From the NCBI GenBank assembly GCA_029255685.2, contig CM055312.2, forward strand, positions 57,012,202 to 57,076,201: a DNA stretch of 64,000 nt, read 5' to 3'. Position 1 is the first letter of the stretch. Every line of letters begins with the position of its first letter. The DNA comes from Silene conica (lineage: Eukaryota > Streptophyta > Magnoliopsida > Caryophyllales > Caryophyllaceae). The notes beneath the pieces are model-generated. The model saw only the letters and a list, made by a program, of their open reading frames with translations. It was not told where the DNA came from and made no database searches. Below are positions 1 to 10,972 of this stretch, in pieces. A program made the position numbers and the translations under genes.

Positions 1-2609
1 GGATTTTGTTTGGGTTGGTTGGATGACCTGAGGTGAGATGGGTCCCAGACTGAGGTCCTTTTTTGATGCTTTACCTTGGTTAGAACCTTAGCCTACGTCA
101 GCTGGATTTGAGTTTGACCTTGTTAGTAGCTTTGGATCTGGTCTGGTAGAGGTTGTTGATTGTTGGGTAACGATCGCGAGGGGTGAAACCCTTTGGTAAT
201 GAGATACCTTGTACCATGGTTAACCTGGAAATGAGTGACCCAAGTAAGTTGAGAAAACCTTGAGAGTTTTGTGGATTTAAAGAGTTGTTTTCCGAGGTGT
301 GCAAGGAATCGTGATGACGATGTTTCTTTGGTGGATCGAGTGGTTAGTGTTCCCATATCCTGGGAGAGTTACCTATCCTCCCTTAACCTTAAACTCTTGT
401 TTTCATGCTTATGCTCCTGGTTGTCCTCTTTCTTTCCTCTCTTGTTGAGTACCGTCTTTTATTTTGAAAATGATGGTTTTGGTGTCTTGTCTTAGTTGGT
501 TTCCTTGTTGACTTTGTGCTGTTTCGAGTTATTTGTTAGTCTGATCTGACTCTCTTTGGTTGTTCATGTGTGGCCTTCATGCTTGTGTGTTGTTTGAGCA
601 ATGTTCAATTTTATCTTTCATTTATGTGCATATAGTTGATTTAAGTAGCATTTCTTATGTTGTTGGAAGTTTCATCTCGGTTGAAATCTTGCTCATTTTA
701 AGTTTTCAAAATGAAAATGTTCTTTCGAAATGACATGTTTTGAAAGGCTTGGTTTGACTTTCGAATTTTGGGTGATTTTGGCGTCTGATTTGATGTAAGA
801 CTTGTTATTGGAGACATCTAATGACTCGTATTACGCTTGTCAACGCATGATTTATTTTGGCTTTTGGACTTGCCCTTGTTTCGGAATGTCGAGCTCTTGA
901 GTACGTAACGAGAACCCTAACGCTCCGTTGATGAGGGCTTATACCCTTGGGATTTTCTTTTGGCCATCCGTGTTGGGCGCAGCCTGCGTCCCTAAGCGCA
1001 GGCCTGCGGCCCATTTGGCGCAGCCTGCGCTCGCGGCTGGTCGTGGGCACTGTTTTGGGTTGTTTTGGGCGTGTTTTGTAGGCTGTTTTGGGATGTTTTC
1101 GGGCCTTGTTTTCCCACTTGTTCGGACACGGTTTGAGCATGTTAAATCATTATAAAACATGTATTAGAAAGTATATAAACTACATATATGATTCGCGAGT
1201 TAAATTCCGTTCATCCTTCCTTGTTTAATTCACATGTTTACGATAATTAACATGTCTTTAAACTCTTGTTTGTTTTACTTCCGAATGAAAAAGAAGCTTA
1301 TAGAATGAGACTTGTTAAATGAATTCTTGTTATTTTATTGCTCATGTGGTTGAAATGTTTGGGTGTTTCCGTTATGGTTATATGTTTGAATACTTAAGTC
1401 GTTTTTGAAGCTAAGTTGAGGAGGAAGACCCCCGGCCGGACAACCGGAAGGGAAACCGGCTCCCGCTTCAAGTTAACTTCTATAAACTAGCTTAAGTGTT
1501 GTTTTGGTTGAATTGAGGCTCACATGTATTAAATGAGTTAGTTAACGGTTATGTTAGCTTGAATGGTAATGATAACGGTTATGTTGTCTTACTTGTAATT
1601 TTGATAACGGTTAAGTTATCTTAAGTTGAGTCGGGTAACGGTTATGTTGCCTTGCTTGTGTTTGGATGACGGTTATGTCATTCTAAGTTCTGTTGGTGAC
1701 GGTTATGTTACCGTGTTTGTGAATAGATAGCGGTGGTACGATTAGTGTATCATTGTAATGAACTAATGCCACCCAAGTTATGGGATTTATCTATGTTCGG
1801 GATTGGTTGGAGGTCGTGCTCATGCGCTCCCGTAGTTGGAGGTCGTGCTTATGCGCTCCAGTCCCTGTGTGTCGTTCGGTGTAGGTTATTACATCGAGAG
1901 GTCTGGCCAGGTCTTAGGCATATAGTTTGCGGTTATGCTTTATACATCTGTGATCGGACATGCCATCAAGTGTTGGTCTCTGAGTCGATCACTTGGTTGT
2001 TGTTTGTACGAGTGAACATGCCATCAAGTGTTGGCCGCTGCGTCACTCACTTGGTTGATTGTCTGTTTGATAATAGTTCATATGATGACTTTGATTATGT
2101 TTCACATGTTGGTTCATGCCTTGATCGTGTTTGCTATATATGAATATATCATGTTTGTCATATTTGAATATGTTAGGTTTGATCACTCATTAATGTATAT
2201 GCACGTTCATATGTATATGTTGTGTTGTATTACCGTTTACGTGTTTTCTGACAAAAAGTGGCTGGGAGAACCTCGAGTTACTCCCCACTGACTGTGGCGT
2301 ACATGTTTCATGTATGTAGGTTGGTGCTGTTTGGGGAGGATGTGTGGCTAGCGAGCATTGTTGATTATTCGACAATTACTATTTCCGATTAGCTTAGATT
2401 TAAATTGTATTGCTATCAAGGGATACCGTATCCCTTGTTTATTTAATTTAACTTGTATAAGTTTTACTTTCTTTTCAGTTTTAGACTTCCGCATAATATT
2501 TTGATATTCCGCGATTTAAGTTTTATTATATATGTCGAAAGTTTTTAAAATATCGTATTTCCGCTGCAAGTTTCTCATTTATTTTTATGTAATATTGCAG
2601 GGTGTCACA
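1..2609 (+). mobile_element. Long Tekay-like Gypsy LTR, 3' portion (left end outside window)
   Basis: No coding potential is convincing here. The block ends in GGTGTCACA at 2601-2609, exactly where the Copia sequence starts. Its region around 2250-2360 (CCCCACTGACTGTGGCGTA, then TTTCATGTATGTAGG) closely matches 49840-49920 near the 3' end of the solo LTR at 7082-50216. That gives both the family (long LTRs of chromovirus Tekay type) and the plus orientation. The 5' end of this LTR is not in the window. Internal short duplications occur at 979-1038 (GCGCAGCCTGCG-type), 1434-1462 (CCGG-rich), 1809-1860 and 1960-2050. It was probably inserted into the Copia copy at 2610-6708, whose remaining half would then lie to the left of the window. 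LTR or solo LTR cannot be decided. Confidence 0.6.
1533..1725 (+). repeat. Degenerate tandem array of AACGGTTATGTT units inside the LTR
   Basis: About five copies of a unit of roughly 40-45 bp sharing GATAACGGTTATGTT or close variants, for example near 1535, 1574, 1605, 1635, 1668 and 1698. Later copies change the first bases (GTAACGG, ATGACGG, GTGACGG). It lies in the non-coding LTR and has no visible coding role. Confidence 0.7.
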
Positions 2610-3956
2610 CTTTTATTTTTCACGTGATGAATTTTAGTTGTTTGATCTAAAACGTAAATGCCATTTATGGAAACCGCTTTGCCCTAAATCATATTATTTA
2701 ATGAAAAAGTTCAAAAATTGTTCTTAATATTAAATTCGAGACCTTCCATATCTAACATGGATACAGATTAAATGTTTTTAGATAATGATGGAACACAATA
2801 ACAATTATTTAATTGCAAAATAAATCCACTAGGGAGTTTAAGTGCATAAGTTCCAACGACAACAGTAGTAACTCGTGCTCCATTTCCAACTCGAAGATCA
2901 ATCTCGCTTTTTGCTAGACGTCGCACGTTTCCTAGCCCCTGTGAATGATTACACAAGTAAGTACCACAACCAGTATCAAATGCCCAAGTTGAAGAATTAG
3001 CGTGATTGATTTCAATCATGTGAACAGATGAAGATATACATGTGGGCGTTACACGCCCAGCTTTAATATCCTCAACATATTTGGGGCAGTTCCTCCTCCA
3101 ATGGCCAAACTGGTGGCAATGGTGGCACTGTAATAGTTCCCCATGCTCTTAGTCTTGCTCTTTGAGCTACTGATCTTACCAGGCTCACTCTTTGCCTTAA
3201 CTGGCCCGAGCGCTTGAAAGATAGCTTCTTTACATTTATGTCAATCGGCGCCTTTCTCTTTCCTTTTGACTTGATCATTAGGACATCCCACTTTTGGCTC
3301 CCACTCGAAATAAGATCCTTCTCTGCTTGCACGAGTAGAGAGTGGAGCTCATGAAGACTTTTCTTCATGTCGTTCATATAGTAGTTCACCCTAAATTGGG
3401 TAAACCCATCATGCAGAGAGTGGAGGATAAGGTCAATGATGATATCCTCATTGATCTTGCACTGTAATTCCTCTAATTTTTCGACATTCTCAATCATATT
3501 GAGAATGTGTGGGCTAACAGAGTGGTCCTTTTGGAGTTTCGCCTCAAAGAAACAAACAACACAGTCATACCTAACGATTCTCGGAGCTTGCGAGAATTCG
3601 TTAGTTAGAGTGGTGAAAATCTTATTTGTACCTTGAGAAATGAAGCGGCGTTGCAAATTGGGTTCCATTGGATAGATCAAGATGTTCTTAATCGCACCAG
3701 CCTCACGAGCAAACTCATCGTATGCAGTTCGTTGGGCTTCAGTCCTCGCGATGGGCTCAACTGGCATTGGCTCAATTAAATACTTGAGCTTGCCATCTAC
3801 AACGGCAGCATTCTGTAATGATGCCTCCCAATCAGCAAAGTTGTTCCCATCATTTTTAAGTCGACTGCATTGATTAATATGGTCTATAAATGATCGGAGC
3901 CATGATTCACAGGTGAGTGTAGCAGAAGATCCAGTATTAACGTCATGGTCAGTCAT
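2610..3956 (-). pseudogene. Copia gag and start of protease region (copy 1)
   Basis: The gag block at about 3072-3956 begins MTDHDVNTGSS and contains a Copia gag core (DWEASLQNAA, then LKYLIEPMPV, and a helical stretch ending in LVQAEKDL). It aligns along its length with the gag of copy 2 at 55817-57212. The block near 2768-3019 has the HMIEINHA start and WAFDTGCGTYLCNH, which is the protease-side region seen in copy 2 as WVLDTGCGSHLCNH. In the family, gag makes the particle and the aspartic protease matures the polyprotein. This is a fossil with a few breaks. Confidence 0.8.
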
Positions 3957-5752
3957 TTTAACAACAGTTTATAATTATCTTTAATGCGAAAAGAGATAGT
4001 AAGTAAAAAACATCGAATAATCGAAGTCAATGTAAATGGTTTTAACAATGACTTAAACATTTATGTAATCGACCCCTCTCGATTGGATTACATAAACGAT
4101 CCCAAGACCCAACTTCTCTAAATTGATAAGTTAACCACTTAGCTAGTTCTACCTTAGAACTGTCGGTCGATAAATTTCTCAAATTTATCTCATAGTCCAT
4201 TATAATCTAACACTGATTTAAATTATAATGTTGAGTTCAACTAAATCAATATGCACTACTTACCCTAAGTAGAAGGGGTCCATACAGAGAGTAATATGTC
4301 CAATATGCCAACCGACGAACAAGGGATTCATAGTCAATTGATCTAGAGAGACTAACCTCAATTTTAATTAAGAGAGAGATCCCATCATTTATTTTAGATT
4401 CATTTTAAGTGAACAAAAATTTAACTAAATAGGAATAAATGACGGCTAAATTGACATCGTATGTCACATGAAATCACGATTTATGTACTATATGATCCAA
4501 TTTCATGCAATTTTAAGTGGTTTGGTTTAAGCGGAATGTGATGATATGCAACAATTTTAAACATGCGACGAATAAATAAGCGAAGAAAAAAAACAAAATA
4601 ATAAAATCCTAGTATAACCTATCAACCTAGAGATTGCAACTTTGGAATCCAATCACATTGGACCCAGGAAGCTTGGTGGAAATTCCAGTCTTGTGATGCA
4701 CCAACAAGGTCCCTTGAACGTCTTCAAATCTCCACTTTAAAGTCTTATTTCGAAATAAATTACATTACATAAAATTACATAGCCAAAATCCTATTAATTA
4801 CATTCTATGAATAACGTAAAAAAAACGAAAAATAAAAAGGGAGATACGAGATCTCGTTAATTACATCACCTATTATTTTTCCATCATTACGATAAAGCAA
4901 TCAAAACTAGGGTCACACTAGATTACATTACATTCCCAACGCTTAAAATAAAACATTCATCGAAAAAAAATGCAATCATTCAACAATATAAATATAAAAT
5001 ATTCATAATGCAAAATATTTATCCAAACCACCTTTTAATAATTTATAATATGTGAACATTTCCGTAAATTCTCACAAAATCAACTATATATGTCACACAT
5101 ATATACTAATCCAAAAATAATTCAAAATATCGTATATATTGAATAATTAATCTACTATTATTTTAAACAATTTAAAATAATTAGGTATCAAACAATAAAA
5201 TAAAATACCATAAACAATTTATGACATTAAATTAAATTGATAAAAGAAGCGAAGAAAATCAGCCAAAAAAATAATTTTTTTTTAGAATGTTGTTTACCCT
5301 CGAAAAACACTATTGTTTCAACGAAATTCGACACTCAGACCTTTTATTTAAAAGACGACTGCAAAAAAAAAAGCGACGAATTTATATTTTTTTATTTATG
5401 TTCTTATAATTACCAGCCCAAATTTTTTTTATTCATTATCATATAATAAACAATAACAAGCAAATTTCATTAATACATTCGTTATCATATAACAAATGTA
5501 ATAATCAAAATTTTCTAGGAGGATTTTTATCGAATAAAAATCAATTTATATTGTGTTGATTCAATCTTTATTATATCAAAAAATAAATCGTATTTAACTA
5601 AGTCAATTAACTTTTAAATTGACCAATGTGGGGCCGCAAAATGAAGAATGTATCGATTTAAATCAAGAAAATTAAGAAACGATTTAACATCATATGAAAA
5701 ATCAAGAACATACATATTAAAACAATTTTGAAGCCTATGCTCTAATACTACT
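3957..5752 (-). other. Long untranslated leader of Copia copy 1
   Basis: About 1.8 kb of AT-rich non-coding sequence between gag and the LTR. A leader of similar length and partly similar sequence sits at 57213-59014 in copy 2 (for example the stretch about GGTGGTTTGGTTTTAGGCGG near 57810 and its counterpart near 4510). No protein-coding region is supported; short open stretches such as 5237-5446 are chance frames in AT-rich DNA. Confidence 0.6.
5739..5750 (-). other. Primer-binding site, initiator tRNA-Met type (Copia copy 1)
   Basis: GCTCTAATACTA on the plus strand is a slightly mutated reverse complement of TGGTATCAGAGC, the standard tRNA-iMet primer site of plant retroelements. It lies two bases from the LTR start at 5753. 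Copy 2 has the unmutated GCTCTGATACCA at 59001-59012. Confidence 0.8.
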
Positions 5753-6708
5753 TGTAGGAAATATCGTATATTTTATAATGAGATTAATCGTATTAATGTC
5801 ATAAGGAAGGATTATATCAAAATTAACATTAATATGAATGCAACAACTGTAATTAAATCGATATAAGAAGGGAAGAAATATCCTTGGGTCTTTTGCTTTT
5901 GGCCTAAGAACAACCTAGCATAATAGATTTCAAGGCAGAAATCCTCCTACCAATTGCACCCAAGATAATCCAAGAATATGTCTTGCACAGTTTTAATTCG
6001 GTCTATACCTCACTGTTTGTGCGTTTTTTTCTCTTCTATTTGCTAGCTATTATGAACCCTGTTTATATAATTGATATATAGAATTCTACTGGAAATAATA
6101 TTGAGCAAATCTCAACTGATTGAGATAGCCATACACGGCTGAAACTCGGTACAAACAACATCCAATTTAAGATCTTTTGGAGATTATTATATTTATATTA
6201 AATCATAATCATGTGGACTGAAATCAACAAGTATTTCGTCCAAATTAAACGTGTAATTCAGTTACTTATCCAATATTAAGGTTTATCATATATAAATATG
6301 GCAGGAGAATTAATAATCGTATAATTAATTAAATTTAATATCGTGTATTAAACTTATAAATAAAACATTTATATTTATTTAGAATTAACATTTTAACTCA
6401 TTTCTCCTAATAATCATTTAATCGTATTAAATAATTATTCGTATTATTCCCATGACTAATATTTAGTCAATTTAGGCATCTATGTAATATATCGGTATAT
6501 TCACATTTCTTGGAACCATCCTATAGGTGTGACCGATAGGGGCCAACTAATCACCGTCATCAGTATGAGAGTAACGTCAAACTTTTAGCAAAGAAAACCG
6601 TTAGTGATTTACGTTAATTAGTTGATAAATATACAAAGTATCCCTTTGTGATCTTGTAAGAGATTTAGATTGTAGTCCCACTAACTGTGGAGGACACATG
6701 CTCCAACA
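5753..6708 (-). repeat. 5' LTR of Copia copy 1 (956 bp)
   Basis: On the plus strand it runs from TGTAGGAAATATCG to CATGCTCCAACA, giving TG/CA ends. It corresponds to the 990-bp LTR at 59015-60004 (TGTGGGGAATATG to CAGCCCCAACA). Shared internal stretches include the region with GTGTGACCGATAGGG near 6530, matching GTGTGACGTATAGAG near 59820. Confidence 0.85.
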
Positions 6709-6885
6709 TTCTCTACATATAATTCTCAATAAAAAATTAGTTTTAGTTGAGTTTAGATCTATCTTTCAATTTATGCAATTAGGGTTTGCTTTCTTGAAGG
6801 TACTCCTGGATCTTTCTTTTAATCAATTTTCAGTTATAGCTTTGTTTTCCTTAATCATGCTTTCAATTATGTTATCCCTTTATTT

Positions 6886-6925
<40 letters not shown>

Positions 6926-7081
6926 AGTATGAGTAGCTAATTTAGCCTTTTAGGGATAATGAGGATCTAGGTTGTTAGAAAGGGGTTTACTTTATGAATT
7001 GATAGTTAAATCGCCTTTTGTTATTGTTTAGTATATCGTCTTAATCGTCTTAAATCTCATTGATTGATTACTGATCGGAGT
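6709..7081. other. Non-coding flank, left part of an old interrupted sequence
   Basis: The stretch lies between the Copia LTR end and the solo LTR start. It continues at 50222 after the 43-kb nest. It contains a (TTG)n microsatellite at 6889-6926 that creates a poly-valine open frame with no coding support. Its continuation at 50222-50875 ends like an Athila LTR, so this may be the 5' part of that old LTR. The last five bases, GGAGT, are the target duplication of the nest. Confidence 0.45.
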
Positions 7082-8024
7082 TGTAACATCCCGTATTTTC
7101 GAAATCCGTATTTTTAATAAATTAAGGTGATTTTTGCAAATTTAGTATATTTTATTTAATTTCGTAAACTTAAATTTTAAGTAAATCGTATAAGTTCCAT
7201 TTTAAGATTTTATAATCTTAAGATGTTGGAAACTCATTTGGCATCATTGTTCTTAAATAATCTCGATTCATTTCCCGAACATCCCATTAAAAAACCCGAC
7301 TTCCCTTTTCACATAAAAGAAAATATTTGTGTTACTATTCATTCATCATCCTCAACTCTTAAACCTAAAACCTTCATCCTCCATTTTCAATGGTTTTAAT
7401 TAGTTCACAAAAATTGACCTTGCAAACTCATTTCAACTCCACTCGAGATAAGGTTTTCGCCTACGCGTTCCTGAGCTCATCCCCGTTCTATTAGTACCAA
7501 TTTTACGCAAATCGAGACAACCCATTTCCGGGCTGTTTTCCCTAAATTTCGTGAACAATGATTTTAATCCGTGTTTGTTATTTAGGTGGTGATTTAGAGG
7601 ATCCGGACATCGACTCTTACATCATTGAGGAGGAAGCGGATGTTTAGCTCGAGGAAAAGGTAACCTTGATGAGGAAACTCGGTCTTTGTCATAAAACTCA
7701 AGCTATGTGATTTTTATGTGTTTGATATGAAATTAGTAGTGTTGATAGTTAATAAGAACTTTGAGGATGTTTAGAATCTGGTTTATGTGATGTTTATGTG
7801 GTGAAATTCATATGAATGATGTTTTGTTTGTATGAACATGAACTAAGATGAATTTGGGAAATTAGATGTAAGATTATGGTTTAAGTTGATTAAGATTGGT
7901 TTATATGTATGTTTGATATGTAAAACATTCTGGGTAAGATGATTTTATGATATGAATCACTGTTTGGAAGTGTTTCCATGATGTTTGGATGAATTGCAAA
8001 GTGTCGAAGTGTGTTTACGGAGTA

Positions 8025-8422
8025 CAGGGCCTCCCAGTCGGTCGACCGGCAGACGGCCGGCTAACCGGCTGAGAGCCCGTAAAGGCTATTGTTTATGTTA
8101 CGTAGAATTTGGGTGTGAAGAGCTCCCAGCCGGGTGGCCGCCCGCCGGTCCACCGGCTGAGAGACCCTTAATAGATGAACTAAGAGTTCTCAGAAAGTAG
8201 GAATGGGACTCTTAGCCGGGTTCCCGGCGGCCGGTTGGCCGGCTAAGAGCCCTGTCCTTTGTAAAGTGTAGAGAATAAGCTGAGGGGGTTATCAGCCGGG
8301 TGGCCGGCAGCCGGTCCACCGGCTGAGAACCCTTCCTCAGGTGTTTTAAAGAAGAAATGCTGCAGTGTGAGGGACTGTCAGCCGGCTGACCGGCAGCCGG
8401 CTAGTTGGCCGGCTGAGAGCCA
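8025..8422 (+). repeat. Five CCGGC-rich inverted-repeat units in the solo LTR
   Basis: Five degenerate copies about 80-90 bp apart (near 8031, 8125, 8212, 8294 and 8368) each contain a core like CAGCCGGGTGGCCGGCAGCC followed by GGTCCACCGGCTGAGA. Each core is rich in CCGG/GGCC palindromes and could fold into a hairpin. They are much more GC-rich than the surrounding LTR. Confidence 0.8.
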
Positions 8423-8569
8423 ATGCTCTTATGAAATTTGTTTTAACTTGTGATCGGTGATTCCGGTTTGATTAATTCTTCTTCCATGTGACTTATGTGC
8501 TTGTATGCTATCATATGGTAGACCGTAATCTAGTAGAGAGGCTAGGTCATAGTTTGGACGCTGTGGTAC

Positions 8570-9115
8570 GTATTGGAATATGTCTGAGTCGAGGCCTCTA
8601 GAGTATAATACGTATGTTTGGTTTGCTTGTGTGTCGAAGGCATGCCTGAGTCGGGGCCTCTGTCTTGGATACGTGTGTGTATGTTCACGTGTCAGATCAT
8701 GTCTGAGTCGGGACCTCTTAGCTGGTACGTGTGTGGATGATGCATTGGGGACATGTCTGAGTCGGGACCTCTGTTTCCTTTGTGAGTTTGCATGACCGTG
8801 GTAGATCATGTCTGAGTCGGGACCTTTGATTCACTATGAAGATTGTTGGTTGATGTCTGAGTCGGGACCTCTGAACCAATACTAGCTAATTGTGTTTATT
8901 CATGCCTGAGTCATGGTCTATGAATGGATATTGTTGACTATTTGTGTCTAAGTCTCACCTGAGTTTGGGTCTGACTTAGATATTGTTGACTGTTTATGTT
9001 TAATCTTGACTGAGTCGAGGTCAGATTAGATATTGCTGAATGATTTGTGTCTAGCTTGCCTGAGACGGGGTATAGTGCTAGATACTGTTGAACATGTATT
9101 TTAGTTAGACCCGAG
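8570..9115 (+). repeat. Degenerate tandem array of TGTCTGAGTCGGGACCTCT units
   Basis: About nine copies of a motif around CATGTCTGAGTCGGGACCTC. They are spaced about 45-65 bp and become more divergent toward 9100 (CCTGAGTCATGG, CTGAGTTTGGG, CTGAGTCGAGG). They lie inside the solo LTR just before the Athila insertion site. The open frames here on both strands (8429-8809 and 8580-8795) are by-products of the repeat and not genes. Confidence 0.75.
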
Positions 9116-9181
9116 TTGTGGTTTTTGAGCTTAGCATTAAGGATGAGTATGTTAAGATGAAGATGTATTATTTCTGCTTCT

Positions 9182-10972
9182 TGATGCCCGTCGTTGTAAG
9201 CACCAAAAATAAACCTAATACACGACTTATATACGCTAGTGGTAAATAGGGTCAGTCTCCACAGGGAAGCGACCTTGCTAACTATCGGTTTTTACCTATT
9301 GGTCACAATTTGGGGGTTTGAAAAATAGTAAACTAAACTATGAGATACGAGATGTGTGAAAGAATAAAATTACGAAAACAAGCACGATATGAGATAAAAT
9401 CAAGAGTAAAGGGAATATGTTGGGAACTCGGGTCGTTGTGTCTTATGTATAATCGGTATAATTGGGATAGGCCAGTTTATTGGTAGGAAAGGCTGGGTTA
9501 TTACAGTCAAGTCTCAAACCCGACTATACCTTCCGGTCTTAAGTCGCCCTAAGGTCGTTTTTGCTTAACTTGCGCTCTCACAAAAACTAATTAAAATCGT
9601 TAAGTAAGTCTTACCCTTCCAACCTTCCGGTCTAGGTGGGAATTAACTAATTGTAGGGTCTCATGCGTGCACTCACTAAACCGAACATAAATTAAATTAC
9701 TTACGATTATTCCCACCAAAAACGGTCTATCCCTACTACTACTTATCATACATTTGACACAAATTCCCTCATCCCAACATATTAAGAAATTAGCTACTCA
9801 TGACGGTATTGACGATAATTACGATTATTACAATTAAACTAGCATACGACATGTTGTATTGGGAGATAAAATCAGAATATGAAAATAGGGGCAGAGGACA
9901 CGAAAACAACGAGAAACAGTGGGGAAAAGGGGCACGATTTTCGATGTTCATAAGAAGAATATGGAGGTACGGAAACAAGCATACAAAACTAGATGATAAG
10001 GGATTCTAAAACGAGATATTGTATGACTAAATGAAACTAATGACAGAGATTGTAGGGGAAGGGAAAACAGAAACAAGAAGTATGAGAAAGAGCAGAAAAA
10101 CGGACGAGATCAACGATGAGTACAACGCCTGCGAAAATAGAGTACAAACGCGATATTGACGGAAAACAGAGAACGGAAACAGCGGTTAAGATTACGAATG
10201 ATAAAAACAAAATAAAAGAGATGAGAAAGGAAAAATTACTAGTCAGAAAAGGCAAGATCAAGCAATAGAATCCTTGAGAACGAAAGAGACGAAAAACTAA
10301 AATTATTGTGAATGGTAATGTGACGGCTACAAGTTTCTGGAAAAAACGAAAACTAAGAGAAAAAGGGATTCTCTGATAATAAGTGTCTAACCTAATGAAC
10401 TTAAATGAGTTCTTAAATAAAGAAAAACAAAAACTGCTGTAATAAGTATTGTGAACACGAAGAGTCAGCAAAAACTCTCGATCGAGAGAAATTTCCCTCT
10501 CGATCAAGCGCAAAGTCTTCAAAACTGGTCGATCGAATGACAGAGGTTCTCAATCGACTCTTCTTGTCTTCAAAAGCTCTCGATCGAACAACAGGATTAT
10601 CGACCGACTACTTTCTACCTTGGGAACCTCTCGATCGAGCACAGGACAGCTCGATCGAGGACTTCTCTTCTCGATTAGGCCCTCGACAGGCCAAAAGTGG
10701 TCGATTGACAAGATTTCTCCTCGGATGATTGATTAAACACCTCACGCTTCTCGATAAATGCGCATCCAGCCATGTTTCTTCCATCGTCTATTAAATGCAA
10801 TGCTTTGAGGTAGAAAAAGCTCGATTTCCGCTACACTTTGGTTAATATCTGCAAAACAGCAATACAAACACGAAGTAGCAAATACGGGGCATAAAGTGAT
10901 ATAAAATCACCAAATTACATGAAAATGTGTGCTAAAACACGACTAAAAAGTCTATACAAAATGCACACATCA
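9182..10972 (-). repeat. 3' LTR of the Athila element (1791 bp)
   Basis: TGATGCCCGTCGTTGTAAGC at the left edge and AATGCACACATCA at the right. The partner LTR is at 47970-49763. On the minus strand a purine-rich tract (GGTTTGGGGAAGTT, plus 10973-10986) stands directly before it, the expected polypurine tract. Short open frames inside (9790-10009, 10037-10728) recur in the partner LTR and are non-coding. Confidence 0.9.
10470..10730. repeat. CTCGATCGAG palindrome cluster in the Athila 3' LTR
   Basis: Around ten exact or near copies of the 10-bp palindrome CTCGATCGAG within about 260 bp, separated mostly by 15-35 bp. Near copies include CTCGATCAAG, GTCGATCGAA, CTCAATCGAC, ATCGACCGAC and GTCGATTGAC. 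The partner LTR has the same cluster at 49262-49505. Confidence 0.85.

Larger units (their letters stand above)
2610..6708 (-). mobile_element. Ty1/Copia element, 5' half only (copy 1)
   Basis: Read on the minus strand the order is LTR (6708 to 5753), primer-binding site, a leader of about 1.8 kb, gag, and the start of the protease region, ending at 2610 against a Gypsy LTR end. Gene order, protein similarity and LTR ends match the second copy at 54173-60004, so both belong to one family. The rest of pol and the 3' LTR are not in this window; they may lie left of position 1 if the Gypsy LTR at 1-2609 is an insertion. The copy is broken, with several breaks in the coding part. No LTR pair is available to date it; its divergence from copy 2 suggests it is not very recent. 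Confidence 0.85.

Noticed and set aside
6698-6940. Open frame ending in poly-Val
   Set aside because: Produced by the (TTG)n microsatellite at 6889-6926 and it starts in an LTR end.
8429-8809. 126-residue minus-strand frame as a small gene
   Set aside because: It is generated by the TGTCTGAGTCGGGACC tandem array and has no family signature.
10037-10728. Open frames on both strands in the Athila LTR
   Set aside because: They recur in the other LTR, overlap the CTCGATCGAG clusters and show no protein family; they are by-products of sequence composition.
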